NCBI RefSeq assembly: GCF_910592395.1
Contig: NC_088321.1
Location: 10,046,001 to 10,110,000 of the forward strand
Length of the DNA stretch: 64,000 nucleotides
Source of the DNA: Lineus longissimus
Taxonomy: Eukaryota; Nemertea; Pilidiophora; Heteronemertea; Lineidae
Direction: 5' to 3'
Under the pieces are notes generated by a model. The model did no database searches. It was not told where the DNA came from and worked only from the letters and a program-made list of their open reading frames with translations. This document shows positions 9,303 to 18,495 of this stretch, piece after piece. The translations under genes were made by a program, and so were the position numbers. Position 1 is the stretch's first letter; each line of letters opens with the position of its first letter.

Positions 9303-11775
9303 AGCAGGGCACGTTTCGTAACTGTTAGAGCTATTGAGTTGAAACTTGGTACACATGTACCCTTATGTAATGACACCTTGGAGACCAAGTTTCGGTCCGA
9401 TTCGTTTCATGGTTTGGCCACCAGGGGGCCAAACGTTAAAAGTGAAAATATGCAATATCTCCCTTAATAGTAGTCGGGAAATTTTGAAAAAAATATGGTA
9501 GGTACTTCTAGCAAAGGTGCATCATATATCCTCCGGGTTTTTGATTTGACCTCCTTTTCAAGGTCACAGAGGTCAAATGGTGTAAATTGGCCGTTAGGAT
9601 GTAACGATGGCACGTTTCTAAACTGCAATGACTATTGATACCAAATTTGGTACACATTTACCCCTTAGTCAGGTGATCTCAGGGACCGAAGTTTGGTCCA
9701 ATATGATTCACCACTTGACCACCAGGGGGCAAAATCCAAAAACCTTAAAAATGTGATTATTCCTTAACTTCTTGCCCGATTGCCACCAATTTGATATCAT
9801 GGGTACATCTAACCACCATACAGTATATGTCACACAGGTTTTTAATTTGACCTTCTTGTCAAGGTCACAGAGGTCAAATGGCGTAAATTCGCCGTCAGGC
9901 CGTAACTATGGCACGTTTCTTAACTGCAATGACTATTGATCACAAATTAAGTACACATGTACCCCTTGGTCAGGTGATCTTAGGTACCGAAGTTTGGTGC
10001 GATCTGATTTGCCGTTTGGCCTCCAGGGAGGGGGCCAAATCCTAAATTCTTCAAAATGCCATTATTCCTAGTAATGACTTGCCCGATTGGCACCAATTTT
10101 ATATCATAGGTACATCTAATTCTAACAACCATTCAATGTGTCACCCGGGTCTTCTTTGATTTGACCTACTTTTCAAGGTCACAGAGGTCGAATGTACTGT
10201 AAATTGGCCATTTTGGGGAAATTGTAATTGCTTGGACCTACATCAAACCTAACACTACATGACACAATACCATGCTCTTTATCCATCTTTCCTCCACATG
10301 AGGTGAGCACAATGGCCCTGGCCATTTTTTTTTTAACCGCTAGGCCTATGAACTTAAAACTTTGTACACATGACCCCCTAGGTCAGATGACCCGTGACAC
10401 TAAATTTCTGTCCGATCTGATTCTCTACTTGGCCACCAGGGGGCCAAATGTGGATATCTAAAAAGTGTGATATCTCGCTTAGTGACTTGTTTTCGATAAA
10501 ACTTTTGTGGTAGGTACTCATAGCAAGGATACATCATATATCTTACGGGTTTTTAATTTGATCTACTTTTCAAGGTCGCAGAGGTCAAATGGCGTGAATT
10601 GGCCGTTTGAGTGTAACTATGGCACGTTTCTCAACCACCAAAGCTATGAGCTTGAAACTTGGTACATATATCAGATAACCTCTGGTGCTGAATTTCAGCC
10701 TGATCTGATTCTTGACTTTGCCACCAGGGGGCCAAAACTGAAAAAGTAAGAAGTGCAATAGCCTGTTTATTAGCAAATTGTTTTTGATGAAATTTTTATG
10801 GCAGGGACCCTTAGCAAGGTTACCTCAGATGTTGCAAGATTTTTCGGATTTGACCTACTTTTTAAGGTCGCAGAGGTCAAATGGCGTAAATTTGCCGTTT
10901 GAGTGTAACTATGGCACGTTTCTCAACCGCAACAGTAATGAACTTGAAACTTTGAACAAATGACCCCCTAGGTCAGTTGACCTTTTACACTGAATTTTGG
11001 TTCGGTCTGATTATTGACTTGGCCACCAGGGGGCCCAAACTCAAAACTCAAAAAGTGTGATTTCTCGCTTATTACTGATTTGTTTTTGATAAAAGTTTCA
11101 TGGTAGGTACTCCTAGCAAGGATACATCACATATCTTACGGGTTTTTGATTTGACCCACCTTTCAAGTTCACAGAGGTCAAAGTTGAAAACTTTACCGTT
11201 CTCGGTACGTTTTGTCGTTGTTCAATGTAAAGAGTTTTAATTTTGTGTAATGATGCATCTAAGAAGCCACTATTTGTATGCCAAGTTTCAGCCAGATCAG
11301 AATTCAAATATGGCCGAAATTGCATGTTTTGTGGGTTTTTCCTCGTATTGTGGCAATCCAAAGGTCATGAGTTCAAACCCCGGTCAAGGACATCCAAAAA
11401 TATTTTTATTTTTCATCTTTTCCTTTTTTCTTTTCTGAGTTCTATCTTACATTTTCTTCATTTTTTGATTTATTTGGTGCCATAGATTTAATTAGGCGGC
11501 CATCTTGGAAATCGTTTTTTGCCGATTGCTGTAGTGTAACGAGTGATGAAATTGTTATGGTCAGGTGGATGTGTCTACATCACATATCACCCTGGTTTGT
11601 TATTTGACCTACCTGTCAGGGTCACTGAGGTCAAAGTTAAAAATATATTCACCATTGTCATACTGTAGCACTTTCTGTAACTGTCTACTAAAAATACTTA
11701 TGGTGAGCACAATGGCCCCTGGCCGTTTCATTTTTCTTTCCCGGTAGTATTTATCAATGCACTTTTAATTTACAG

Positions 11776-12016
11776 TGAGAGCTGAACTTATGGAGCTTCT
11801 GAATGGGATTCGGGCTTCCAATAGTACTGAAGTGCCAGGCACTGAATCTGAATGGAAGAAAAGGCATTTTGTTGCGCATGCTGACCGGAAGCAAAGACAA
11901 GAGGAGAGTTGGGAGGAGGTGCGGGAGCCAGTATTGAGGTCAATACTTAGGAAAATGGGAAAACATAGTTCATCATGTGCAGTTTGTGTCTCATGTGCGT
12001 CGTCAGCTGTTATCAG
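11776..12016 (+). pseudogene. KDZ-like zinc cluster exon (CxC motif)
   Basis: After TTTAATTTACAG the frame reads AELMELLNGIRASN, WKKRHFVAHADRKQRQ, SWEEVREPVLRSILRK and ends CAVCVSCASSAVIR at AG|GTATGA. The spacing CxxCxxxAxxR at a splice site, after a W..R..LL region, matches the cysteine cluster that precedes the catalytic core in Kyakuja-Dileera-Zisupton (KDZ) transposases, where a Cys normally follows the Arg. The exon needs phase 1 on entry and leaves in phase 2. Neither the upstream exon (8776, phase 0) nor the downstream candidates fit without an extra exon. The expected core of several hundred residues is absent before the C-terminal exons start at 12456. I therefore treat it as part of a relic or a core-less derivative. 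Confidence 0.55.
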
Positions 12017-12126
12017 GTATGATATATTTATAGGAGATAAATTTGTTTTCAAAATGTACATGTAACAGGCACTAAAAATAACTGAAGGAACACAGCTCTT
12101 TAATCAAAACACAATTTGTTCTCTAG

Positions 12127-12216
12127 AATGTGATTCAGAGTCTGGAGCTGAAGATAGAAGCTGCAAGAACACCACGGTTTTCCCTTGTGCCATGGTCAAC
12201 CCAGTTTGTTGACCAG
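12127..12216 (+). other. Candidate exon between the KDZ-like parts
   Basis: A 90-base stretch lies between TTCTCTAG and CAG|GTTTTC and has an open phase-0 frame (VIQSLELKIEAARTP, FSLVPWSTQFVDQ) that would join the next exon. Entry from the previous exon is out of phase by two. It may be a damaged exon or chance. Confidence 0.25.
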
Positions 12217-12907
12217 GTTTTCCAGCCTTCTGCCCTATCTTCGGGAGTTTTTCAATTTAATTATATACACACTTTCATTCTTTTCAGATTCTTATAAAGT
12301 TCATTGGTTTAAATAACATGACATGATTTGAAAGATAGCAATTAACACGACAGTATTAAAGGGGCTTTCTTCATATTAGCAGTTTGTGCAGTTACGATGC
12401 ATGTCGAGTTCACTGCTATATCGATCAGTTTAAAAGTTTATCATTTTCATTTCAGATGCTTCAAAGAGTCGGGCTTCTCTACGAAAGCGTCTTGAAAAGG
12501 AGAGAAAGCAACTTCAGCATTGTGTTAGTCTGCTGTCATGTTTCTGTGGACGAAGTCACGCAAGAGGACTATTTGTTGCCTTGGCATAATCCTGCAGGTT
12601 GGCATTCACTTCATATTCATTTACCCACAAACTTCACTTAGTACATGTAACACAAAGTCCAGGACACAAATAACTCCAAGTGGTAATGTCCTGCAGTCAT
12701 TTTCGATTGTTCAGAGAAATTGATCCAGCTGTTGTTTATCAAGCAATTTGAGGTTTAAAGCCTGGGTCGGCATTTTGCTCTAGGCACGTGGCCGCTGTAC
12801 ACGGTCAATCATTTTCATCAAACTTTTTCATCAATCTTTTTGGTCAAATTTGTATGTAGAGGGTCCCGCCATACACGGTCAATCATTTTCATCCAATCAT
12901 TCACAAA

Positions 12908-13156
12908 ATGGCTCCCGTGCAGTCAAGACTGCTTGTGGCCGTTGCTGCGTCAGCTGCCGTTGCTGCTATGGCAATAGCCATGGCCGCATTGAAGAAGAAA
13001 CGACGACGACGACGCCGATATTGGACACGGCCATGGATCCTTCGAAGAGCATCCAAAGGGGCATATGCCATGCTAAACGAGGAGCTCAGGCTGGAAGACC
13101 CCGCTTCTTACAAAAACTATCTGCGTATGGATGAAGCGATATTTGCTGATCGTTAA
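12908..13156 (+). pseudogene. PIF/Harbinger transposase, N-terminal 82 residues only
   Basis: The frame starts at ATG 12908 with an Ala/Val-rich segment, then KKKRRRRRRYWTRPWILRR, GAYAMLNEELRLEDPASYK and NYLRMDEAIF. The motif RR.YW.RPW..RR....A...L..EL...D...Y.N.LRM is characteristic of animal Harbinger transposases. The protein stops right after the LRM segment (TAA at 13154-13156) at the deletion junction; an intact protein would continue for about 300 residues with the catalytic triad. Confidence 0.8.
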
Positions 13157-13484
13157 GAAAGAGCAGCTTCTGGAACCACCATACTGTTGGCTTGTGCACA
13201 TCCTTTGCCGCAGCACCACTTCTTTTGGTCTTGTTTATCTTCTCCATTTCCCTAGCAAAGTTGCTACGTAGCCCGTTCATTTTTTTCTTCACGTCATCAA
13301 CCGTGCAGTCACTCTTTTCCTTGCAGACATCCTCAAGTACCTCTTGGTAGGCCAGTTTCTTCTTAACGCGATTGTGGTACAGGGCATCTTTGGTGTTGTA
13401 TAGGATTGGGTGGGCCCTATACGACTCTATCATGATTTCCACTGCCCTCTGCGTCCAGCCCATGTTGTCGTCTATGAGAGGCAA
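13086..13484 (-). pseudogene. Harbinger ORF1 (MADF domain), C-terminus replaced by antisense transposase sequence
   Basis: The minus frame from 13484 reads VEIMIESYRAHPILYNTKDA, AYQEVLEDVCKEKSD, VDDVKKKMNGLRSNFAREME, then KPTVWWFQKLLFLNDQ. This is a MADF (Myb/SANT-like) DNA-binding domain, about residues 14-110: an initial I..Y...P.LY, a V..K...LR..F..E centre and W.F...L.FL at the end. It is the usual accessory protein of Harbinger elements, which binds DNA and imports the transposase. The last 19 residues (SLHPYADSF and on) are simply the antisense of the transposase fragment, so a deletion near 13150 fused the two convergent genes. Confidence 0.75.
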
Positions 13485-14748
13485 ACTGTGGAATCTAGGC
13501 CTTGCATTACAAACCCGTCAAATTGCATAACCACCGTCATCATGAAGGAGGAATGGACGATCATTGATTTCGGTGAACCCACGAACAATTCAATTCAATA
13601 GGGTTAATTGTTCAATAAATATCCATGCCCGCTGTACACGGTCAAATTTTATCAATTCGTCATTCAAAAATAGGACCGGCTCTATTCCATCAATCTTTGA
13701 TTGATGGAAAATATTTCATCCAATTTCCCACCATACACGATCAATCTTTTCGGTCAAAATTTTTTCATCCAATTTTGAGGGATCGTGTACAGCGGGCATT
13801 ACTGGTACATTGGTCTTCAAGTGATGTAAAGTACATTCTACCTTGTACATTTAACACAATTTGGTTGCAATGTAGCATTGGTTGCAAGTAAAATGTTAAG
13901 TTGCGCCTCAATCTTATAGTCACATTTCTGACATATCCAGCATGTATTTTTATGTACATGTAGGAGGGATGGAGCAAGAAACTTTTAGCCTGTAGTCCTA
14001 ATATTTGTTTCTTCAATTCAGGGAACAAGGGAGAAACATTTGCTTTGAAGAAGAAAATAGTTGATATACATGAACACATGACCAGGTACATCGAGGAATT
14101 GCCTGTGCTCATTCTAGAGATGGTATCAACTGTTCTTTTCTTCAAGAAAAAAATCAACACCTTGGAAGACAGAATCAACACCGTGAACAATGAGGCCATC
14201 AAAAACCAAGGTAGTGGCCATGCAATTATTTTTACCCAACATTTGTGGAGGTTGATGCATACATGTACTTGTCTTGCTGTGGCACTACCTCTGAATTAAC
14301 CTGGGCTGTGGATGCAGATCTGGATCTGATTGCAACTTCGTTCTTTCCCAGCTCAGGTTCAGTTTACTAATACAAATGTACTACGCCCTGCTTTGAATTA
14401 ATTCAAACCGAATGCCTTTCATTAATCTAACTGGACAGACATAAACTATTGGTTTGCAGATGTATGTGCATTACCTTTGTTGATGACTTCAGAATTTTAA
14501 TGTCCAGCTCTCCTTCTATTTAAGAAAACCATGGATTGGTGATGTTGCTGCTGGAATCAAAGGAATTCTACACAGACCTTCTCCTAGAAGCAACAGATGT
14601 ATTTGAATGTATAGACACTGACATAGAGATCGTGGTGGATTTTGAGGAAGGGGAGGTGCAACCTGGTGGTGAAGAATCAAATTCGGAGGAGGATGGGTCT
14701 AGCTCTGAGGAGGAGGATTGTGATGACATTGGCATTGAGTACGTGTGA

Positions 14749-17042
14749 TTAACCCTTTGAAGCCGGATTTATTTCAGAAATCCCAATCTTTTTCGACTTG
14801 ATTTGGTCTAAGTTTGTCTAAAAGGGTATAGTGTCCCTAAATGTCACTCGAAGCTAACAAAGTATGCCACGAGATGCTAACGTTTTCGGAACTCTGTGGC
14901 ATCTCTTAAGGCCCTTGCAGAGGTTCTCAAGAAGCATGTTTGTGAATAAGGTGACTTTTTCTAGTGAAAGTTTGAACTTCCAATGCAGTTTATTGGGAAA
15001 CTACGCCACAAATCAGGTGTTGTGACGACCCTAAAATGACGTCATATGGCAAAAAGTGTCAACTGAGGCAAAACTGTTCAGTGAGAGTTTTTTTTGCTCG
15101 TCTGGCACTCAGGAATCTGCCAACTGTTCGACGATACAGCGATGTTCCGGCCCTGGGGACAAACTTAGCCATGAGAGGGGTACCTGCTGCTGGTTAATTT
15201 TTTTATCTGACCGCAGGGGGCTAGGCTGATGTCCTGCAACTCCCAAAACGACTTAGAATTATTGCCGGACCACTAGGGACCTTGGAAAATGCCTTTTGTG
15301 TAATCTGATATATTGTGAATCCACCAATTATGTATAAGCAGATTTGTATTACTGGCTGAATGTGAATTTCAGCAGCAATAAAATGATTCTTGCATCAAAT
15401 TACATGCACTTGTTTTCATTGTTGCTCACCTTGGGTGAACACAGCTGATACTATCAGGCTGCCTACATGTATAAAGAAACATCAATTTTTGCCGGAAATG
15501 AGCAGACAGGTGTCAAAGATGTGTATGGTCAAGTAGCATCTGCCTCATCTTGCCCTTGTCCTTGTGCCATCCCCTGAAGGCCACGCTTTGAAGTGACTGA
15601 CCATTGTATTGTCCTGCATGTACATGTATACATGTATCGGGCTGTTGGATTACTGAGAAAAATCAAACTACTCTGAATGACATCTTCAAAGACCGTACTT
15701 CAGTATGCGGTAGGTGTATTCTGGTTGAATGTGACATTGTCTCAAGTAAACCATCATTCTGAATTACATACCATACAGTACGTCTCAATTTACCCGCAAT
15801 TCCATGTAGAAGTTAACTTGTGATAACAATACGACTCGCAAGTAATTTCTGACCCGAGTTTTTGTACTGTTTATTCTCAGAGGTGAGAAGGTCAATACAA
15901 AACGTATCAACCAGTTTCATTTCACTTGATCCTGCTTACATATGTAATATTCTACTCGTATTGTACTTCATGTCTAGGCCTACATGTAAATGTAGTCACC
16001 TTTATTTGTTTTGGTGAATCCGGGTGTGGATGCAATTACCATTAATCATACAGTGATATATTTGTCTTTTATTGAGAGACACTCTGTAATCTGGGTCATC
16101 CTGCCATTTTACGCTGATGTTTTGCAGAGGCCTGGGTTGAGCTCTTTTCGTTTTTCGCAATTTTGTAGGCCTACAGTCTTTCACCATGCGACCGATAATT
16201 CTGTCTTTTTGTACAGTACACTAACGATTTTGCGGACTCTCTACCGTGGTAACTATTGAACACTAGTCTTAAGAATTTTGGTCTTTTGATAATTCATTAA
16301 AAGCCATTAGCTGAAAAAAAAATTTCCGAACAACCATAAAAATCAGATCACAGATGGCCCTTAAAGTCCTCATTTCATTTTCTGCATCTGTTGGGATGGG
16401 CCCCGTCCTGCGTTTTGTACCCGCTGCTGAAACCATGGACTTTTACATAATCATCACGGATATGTCACTCTTAAGAAATCAGGGGTTAATGTTCGCGAAA
16501 CCGAAACCGTTGTTTGCATCCCATATATACTCCATACTAAATAAAAGGTAACAGCATCTCCCGGGCAGCTTTTTTTATATGGTTGGCTAATTCCATTTCT
16601 TATTTCCCGTGACAAAAAGAGGCAACATAAGCCAACGTCTAGCTGGTGTAGTAGTGCTCAATGGCAGTCTGCCCTTGAATGAATCACTTCGTTCTGGATC
16701 ATTCGTGAAAGTTTACGTCAAGGACGTGTGCGAAATCGGATATGTGTGTAGGGCCTACGTCAAAAAAAAGCATAAATGTAGTTAAAATACGATGAAGACA
16801 AGGGTCTTGTTTGGGGACTGCCCGTAAGTCCGAAGGTCCAAAAGACCACAAAGGAAAACTCTTTTGAAAACGTCCTATAATTCTGAAGTAGGCCTACTTG
16901 CCCGAGTACTTGCGGGCGGGCAGATGACATGGATGAAAGACAAGCGCGACGGCGTACACGTACATGTAGACAGCAAGACTACTGTAGTACATGATGATCA
17001 GGATGGACCCTGATTAAACCTTGCTGACTGAAACGCCGTGAT
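14749..17042. other. 3' UTR of the KDZ-like gene, then unassigned sequence
   Basis: The first 630 bases probably form the 3' UTR. A CRE octamer is at 15037-15044. Beyond 15390 there are only short ORFs and several TACATGTA and TAGGCCTA palindromes. No gene is recognised. Confidence 0.5.
15377..15382 (+). terminator. Polyadenylation signal AATAAA
   Basis: AATAAA lies 630 bases after the stop at 14748. It is the first full consensus signal seen after that stop on this strand. Confidence 0.45.
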
Positions 17043-17161
17043 TTTCCGCATTGCTCACGAACAACGATCACGATTACGAATTCTTTGTATATAAGTGCAT
17101 GTAATCTGTTCAGCTACAAAGAAATCGTGATCGTAATCGTTGTTCGTGAGCAATGCGGAAA
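17043..17161. repeat. Long inverted repeat (hairpin)
   Basis: Arms 17043-17089 and 17115-17161 are near-perfect reverse complements (about 47 bases each, beginning TTTCCGCATTGCTCACGAAC) with a 25-base spacer. It may be a small foldback element or an expressed hairpin. Confidence 0.8.
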
Positions 17162-17881
17162 CTCACTGATCTGATTTGGACACATGAAATCAATAAAAGC
17201 AAGAGTTGATAAAACGTGTTTCTTTTTTTTTAGCCGATATAAAAACTTTCCCAGATGTCTGCTGCACCAACAGCTCCATCGAATGATCACGGCTCTGTCT
17301 TCCCCGCATGCTTATAAGTGCATGCTATTCCGCCCCCCCCCCCCCCAAAAAAAACCCCAACGTCTATACGTTTTACTGGGCAGCTTTCTCCCTAGAAGAC
17401 ATCAATCTCACAACAGACACACTGGAAAGTTTTCACAATTTCATTAAAAATCGCAATATGTCGTATGAATTGATAGACAGAAATGTAGCACTTAATTCTG
17501 AGTCATCCTGCATATCATAATTAGGAGTTAAAAGGAACTATTTTGTGGTGGCAATGAATCTTCAAATCAGGCCTCATTATATCCCAACTGCGATGACCAT
17601 TTACACCACCAAAGTTTTTGGGTCGTACCAAGATCTACATGTATACTGCCCGGAATGTTCATTCATCCTCCTGCAAACGGGGTCTACAACATGCATTGGA
17701 CCTACGCATGTTTCTGTCTGAGGGAGTGCGATGTATCGATTGAATGACCTGATATGTCAACGAGGCCGGAGGGAGGCTGACCATAAAGTTCAGGATGTCC
17801 ATGAAATGTCCTTTTTACAACTACTGTTGACCGCACTGTCACAGGCATGAGCCTTGACCCTAGTCTCGGAAAAATCGGTCG
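17162..17881. other. No gene recognised
   Basis: It contains a C14 tract at 17333-17346. A stretch around 17655-17760 has weak similarity to 36075-36170 (CTTGCAAAC.GGG.CTACAAC, then CCTGATAT.GTCA), suggesting an old dispersed repeat. Confidence 0.4.
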
Positions 17882-17916
17882 CTCTGCTGTTGACCCTGCC
17901 AGGGTCAACAGCAGAG
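17882..17916. repeat. Perfect palindrome 1 (16-bp stem, 3-base loop)
   Basis: CTCTGCTGTTGACCCT at 17882-17897 and AGGGTCAACAGCAGAG at 17901-17916 are exact complements around GCC. It touches a second perfect palindrome. Confidence 0.9.
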
Positions 17917-17963
17917 TGCCTAATCATGCCCGGTTTTTCGGAAAAACCGGGCATGATTAGGCA
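17917..17963. repeat. Perfect palindrome 2 (23-bp stem, 1-base loop)
   Basis: Bases 17917-17939 (starting TGCCTAATCATGCCCGG) and 17941-17963 are exact reverse complements around a single G. Together with palindrome 1 they give two back-to-back hairpins in 82 bases. Confidence 0.9.
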
Positions 17964-18495
17964 AAGTCTCGCTCAAAAACAACATGACAACCTACTATAC
18001 ATGTATATACGACGCAGCAGCAATTGAGTCCCTGAATTTCTCAGGATGCAATATAATAAACTGTCAGTGAAAATATCGAGACTTACCTAGTAAATCGATT
18101 ATGATATTTTGACGTTTCTTTATTTCCAAAGGTACTCCAATGTTTAGTCCATGCAATTTGAAATAAGTTATATCCGTGAATTGCTTCAGTTTGTGTCAAT
18201 GTCAAGTGCCATCCGGTCACCCGCGCTTAATATGTTCACGTGGCTGTCATTATACGTATACCGCCAACACCAGGAGTCGTCGTACATGTAGTTTCGTCAG
18301 TGAACTTTTAACAGTTAAAGGGACAAACCTTTTTGAACTATTAGGCTATTCTTGTAGGCATCTTACCGGCCTGGGTTTTACAACACCCTGATTTATGATA
18401 GGCCTATATTTATGCTTTACTAGTTTTATGTGTTGAAATAATATATGTTACTGCGTGCTGCCCGATACCAAGAGAAATCGATGGGAAACTATCCA
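17964..18495. other. Region downstream of the SET gene, nothing recognised
   Basis: This would hold the 3' UTR of the minus-strand SET gene. The first TTTATT (complement of AATAAA) on the way lies near 18118. No other feature is seen. Confidence 0.4.

Larger units (their letters stand above)
9178..10326 (+). mobile_element. 'AGCTCACC' family repeat, copy A (nested)
   Basis: This copy runs from TAGCTCACCTCTTAGCAGAG to AGGTGAGCACAATGGCCCTG. It contains a GTC microsatellite, three internal units with CCACCAGGGGGC cores at 9418-9429 and 9719-9730 (a third is degenerate near 10022), and AGGTCA direct repeats at 9561-9575, 9862-9876 and 10176-10190. A near-identical copy in opposite orientation lies at 42467-43606. 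It sits inside an older family member, between GTGGCACGTTT and TTTAACCG, which are contiguous in the related copy near 33050-33070. Confidence 0.8.
9070..11735 (+). mobile_element. 'AGCTCACC' family repeat, long outer copy with a nested copy
   Basis: The outer copy starts at TTTTTTGGCTCACC (about 9070), has a GTCCGTCGTCC block, and ends near 11735 with GGTGAGCACAATGGCCCCTG. Its middle is split by a second copy at 9178-10326. The same outer arrangement occurs uninterrupted at this point in the inverted copy at 32411-34014, which shows that the inner copy was inserted later. The body is made of units of about 300 bp, each with a palindrome around CCACCAGGGGGC and a block with AAGGTCACAGAGGTCA. 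No transposase or replicase is visible, so it is non-autonomous. The superfamily is unclear. Confidence 0.75.
12790..13799. mobile_element. Internally deleted PIF/Harbinger element
   Basis: Both ends carry CCGCTGTACACG in inverted orientation (about 12792 and 13783-13796), followed by related subterminal blocks (GGTCAATCATTTTCATC and kin). Inside lie a Harbinger transposase start on the plus strand and a MADF-type ORF1 on the minus strand, the two genes typical of this superfamily. Most of the transposase, including its DDE residues, is deleted. The element sits in an intron of the KDZ-like gene. Exact ends and the 3-bp target site are not certain. Confidence 0.75.
12456..14748 (+). pseudogene. 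KDZ-like C-terminal exons (three exons, one internal frameshift suspected)
   Basis: The exons are 12456-12597, 14022-14210 and 14525-14748, joined in phase 1 at both junctions and ending in TGA. The last two read ETFALKKKIVDIHEHM, YIEELPVLILEMVSTVLFFK and NTLEDRINTVNN, then a tail rich in Glu/Asp/Ser ending DIGIEYV. The pattern EEL.LL..EM....FF...I..L resembles the C-terminus of KDZ transposases. In the first exon the KDZ-like match starts in one frame (KSRASLRKRLEKERKQLQ) and continues in another (VSVDEVTQEDYLLPWHN), implying a frameshift near 12530. AATAAA lies at 15377. The splice sites are intact but the catalytic core is missing: either a decaying gene or a core-less derivative. Confidence 0.5.

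Noticed and set aside
9041-9467. Poly-Arg and poly-Ser ORFs, also at 43326-43767
   Set aside because: They are translations of the GTC/GAC microsatellite in transposon ends, not proteins.
17882-17963. Palindromes as bacterial-type terminators
   Set aside because: The context is eukaryotic nuclear DNA with spliced genes; no U tract or operon structure is present.
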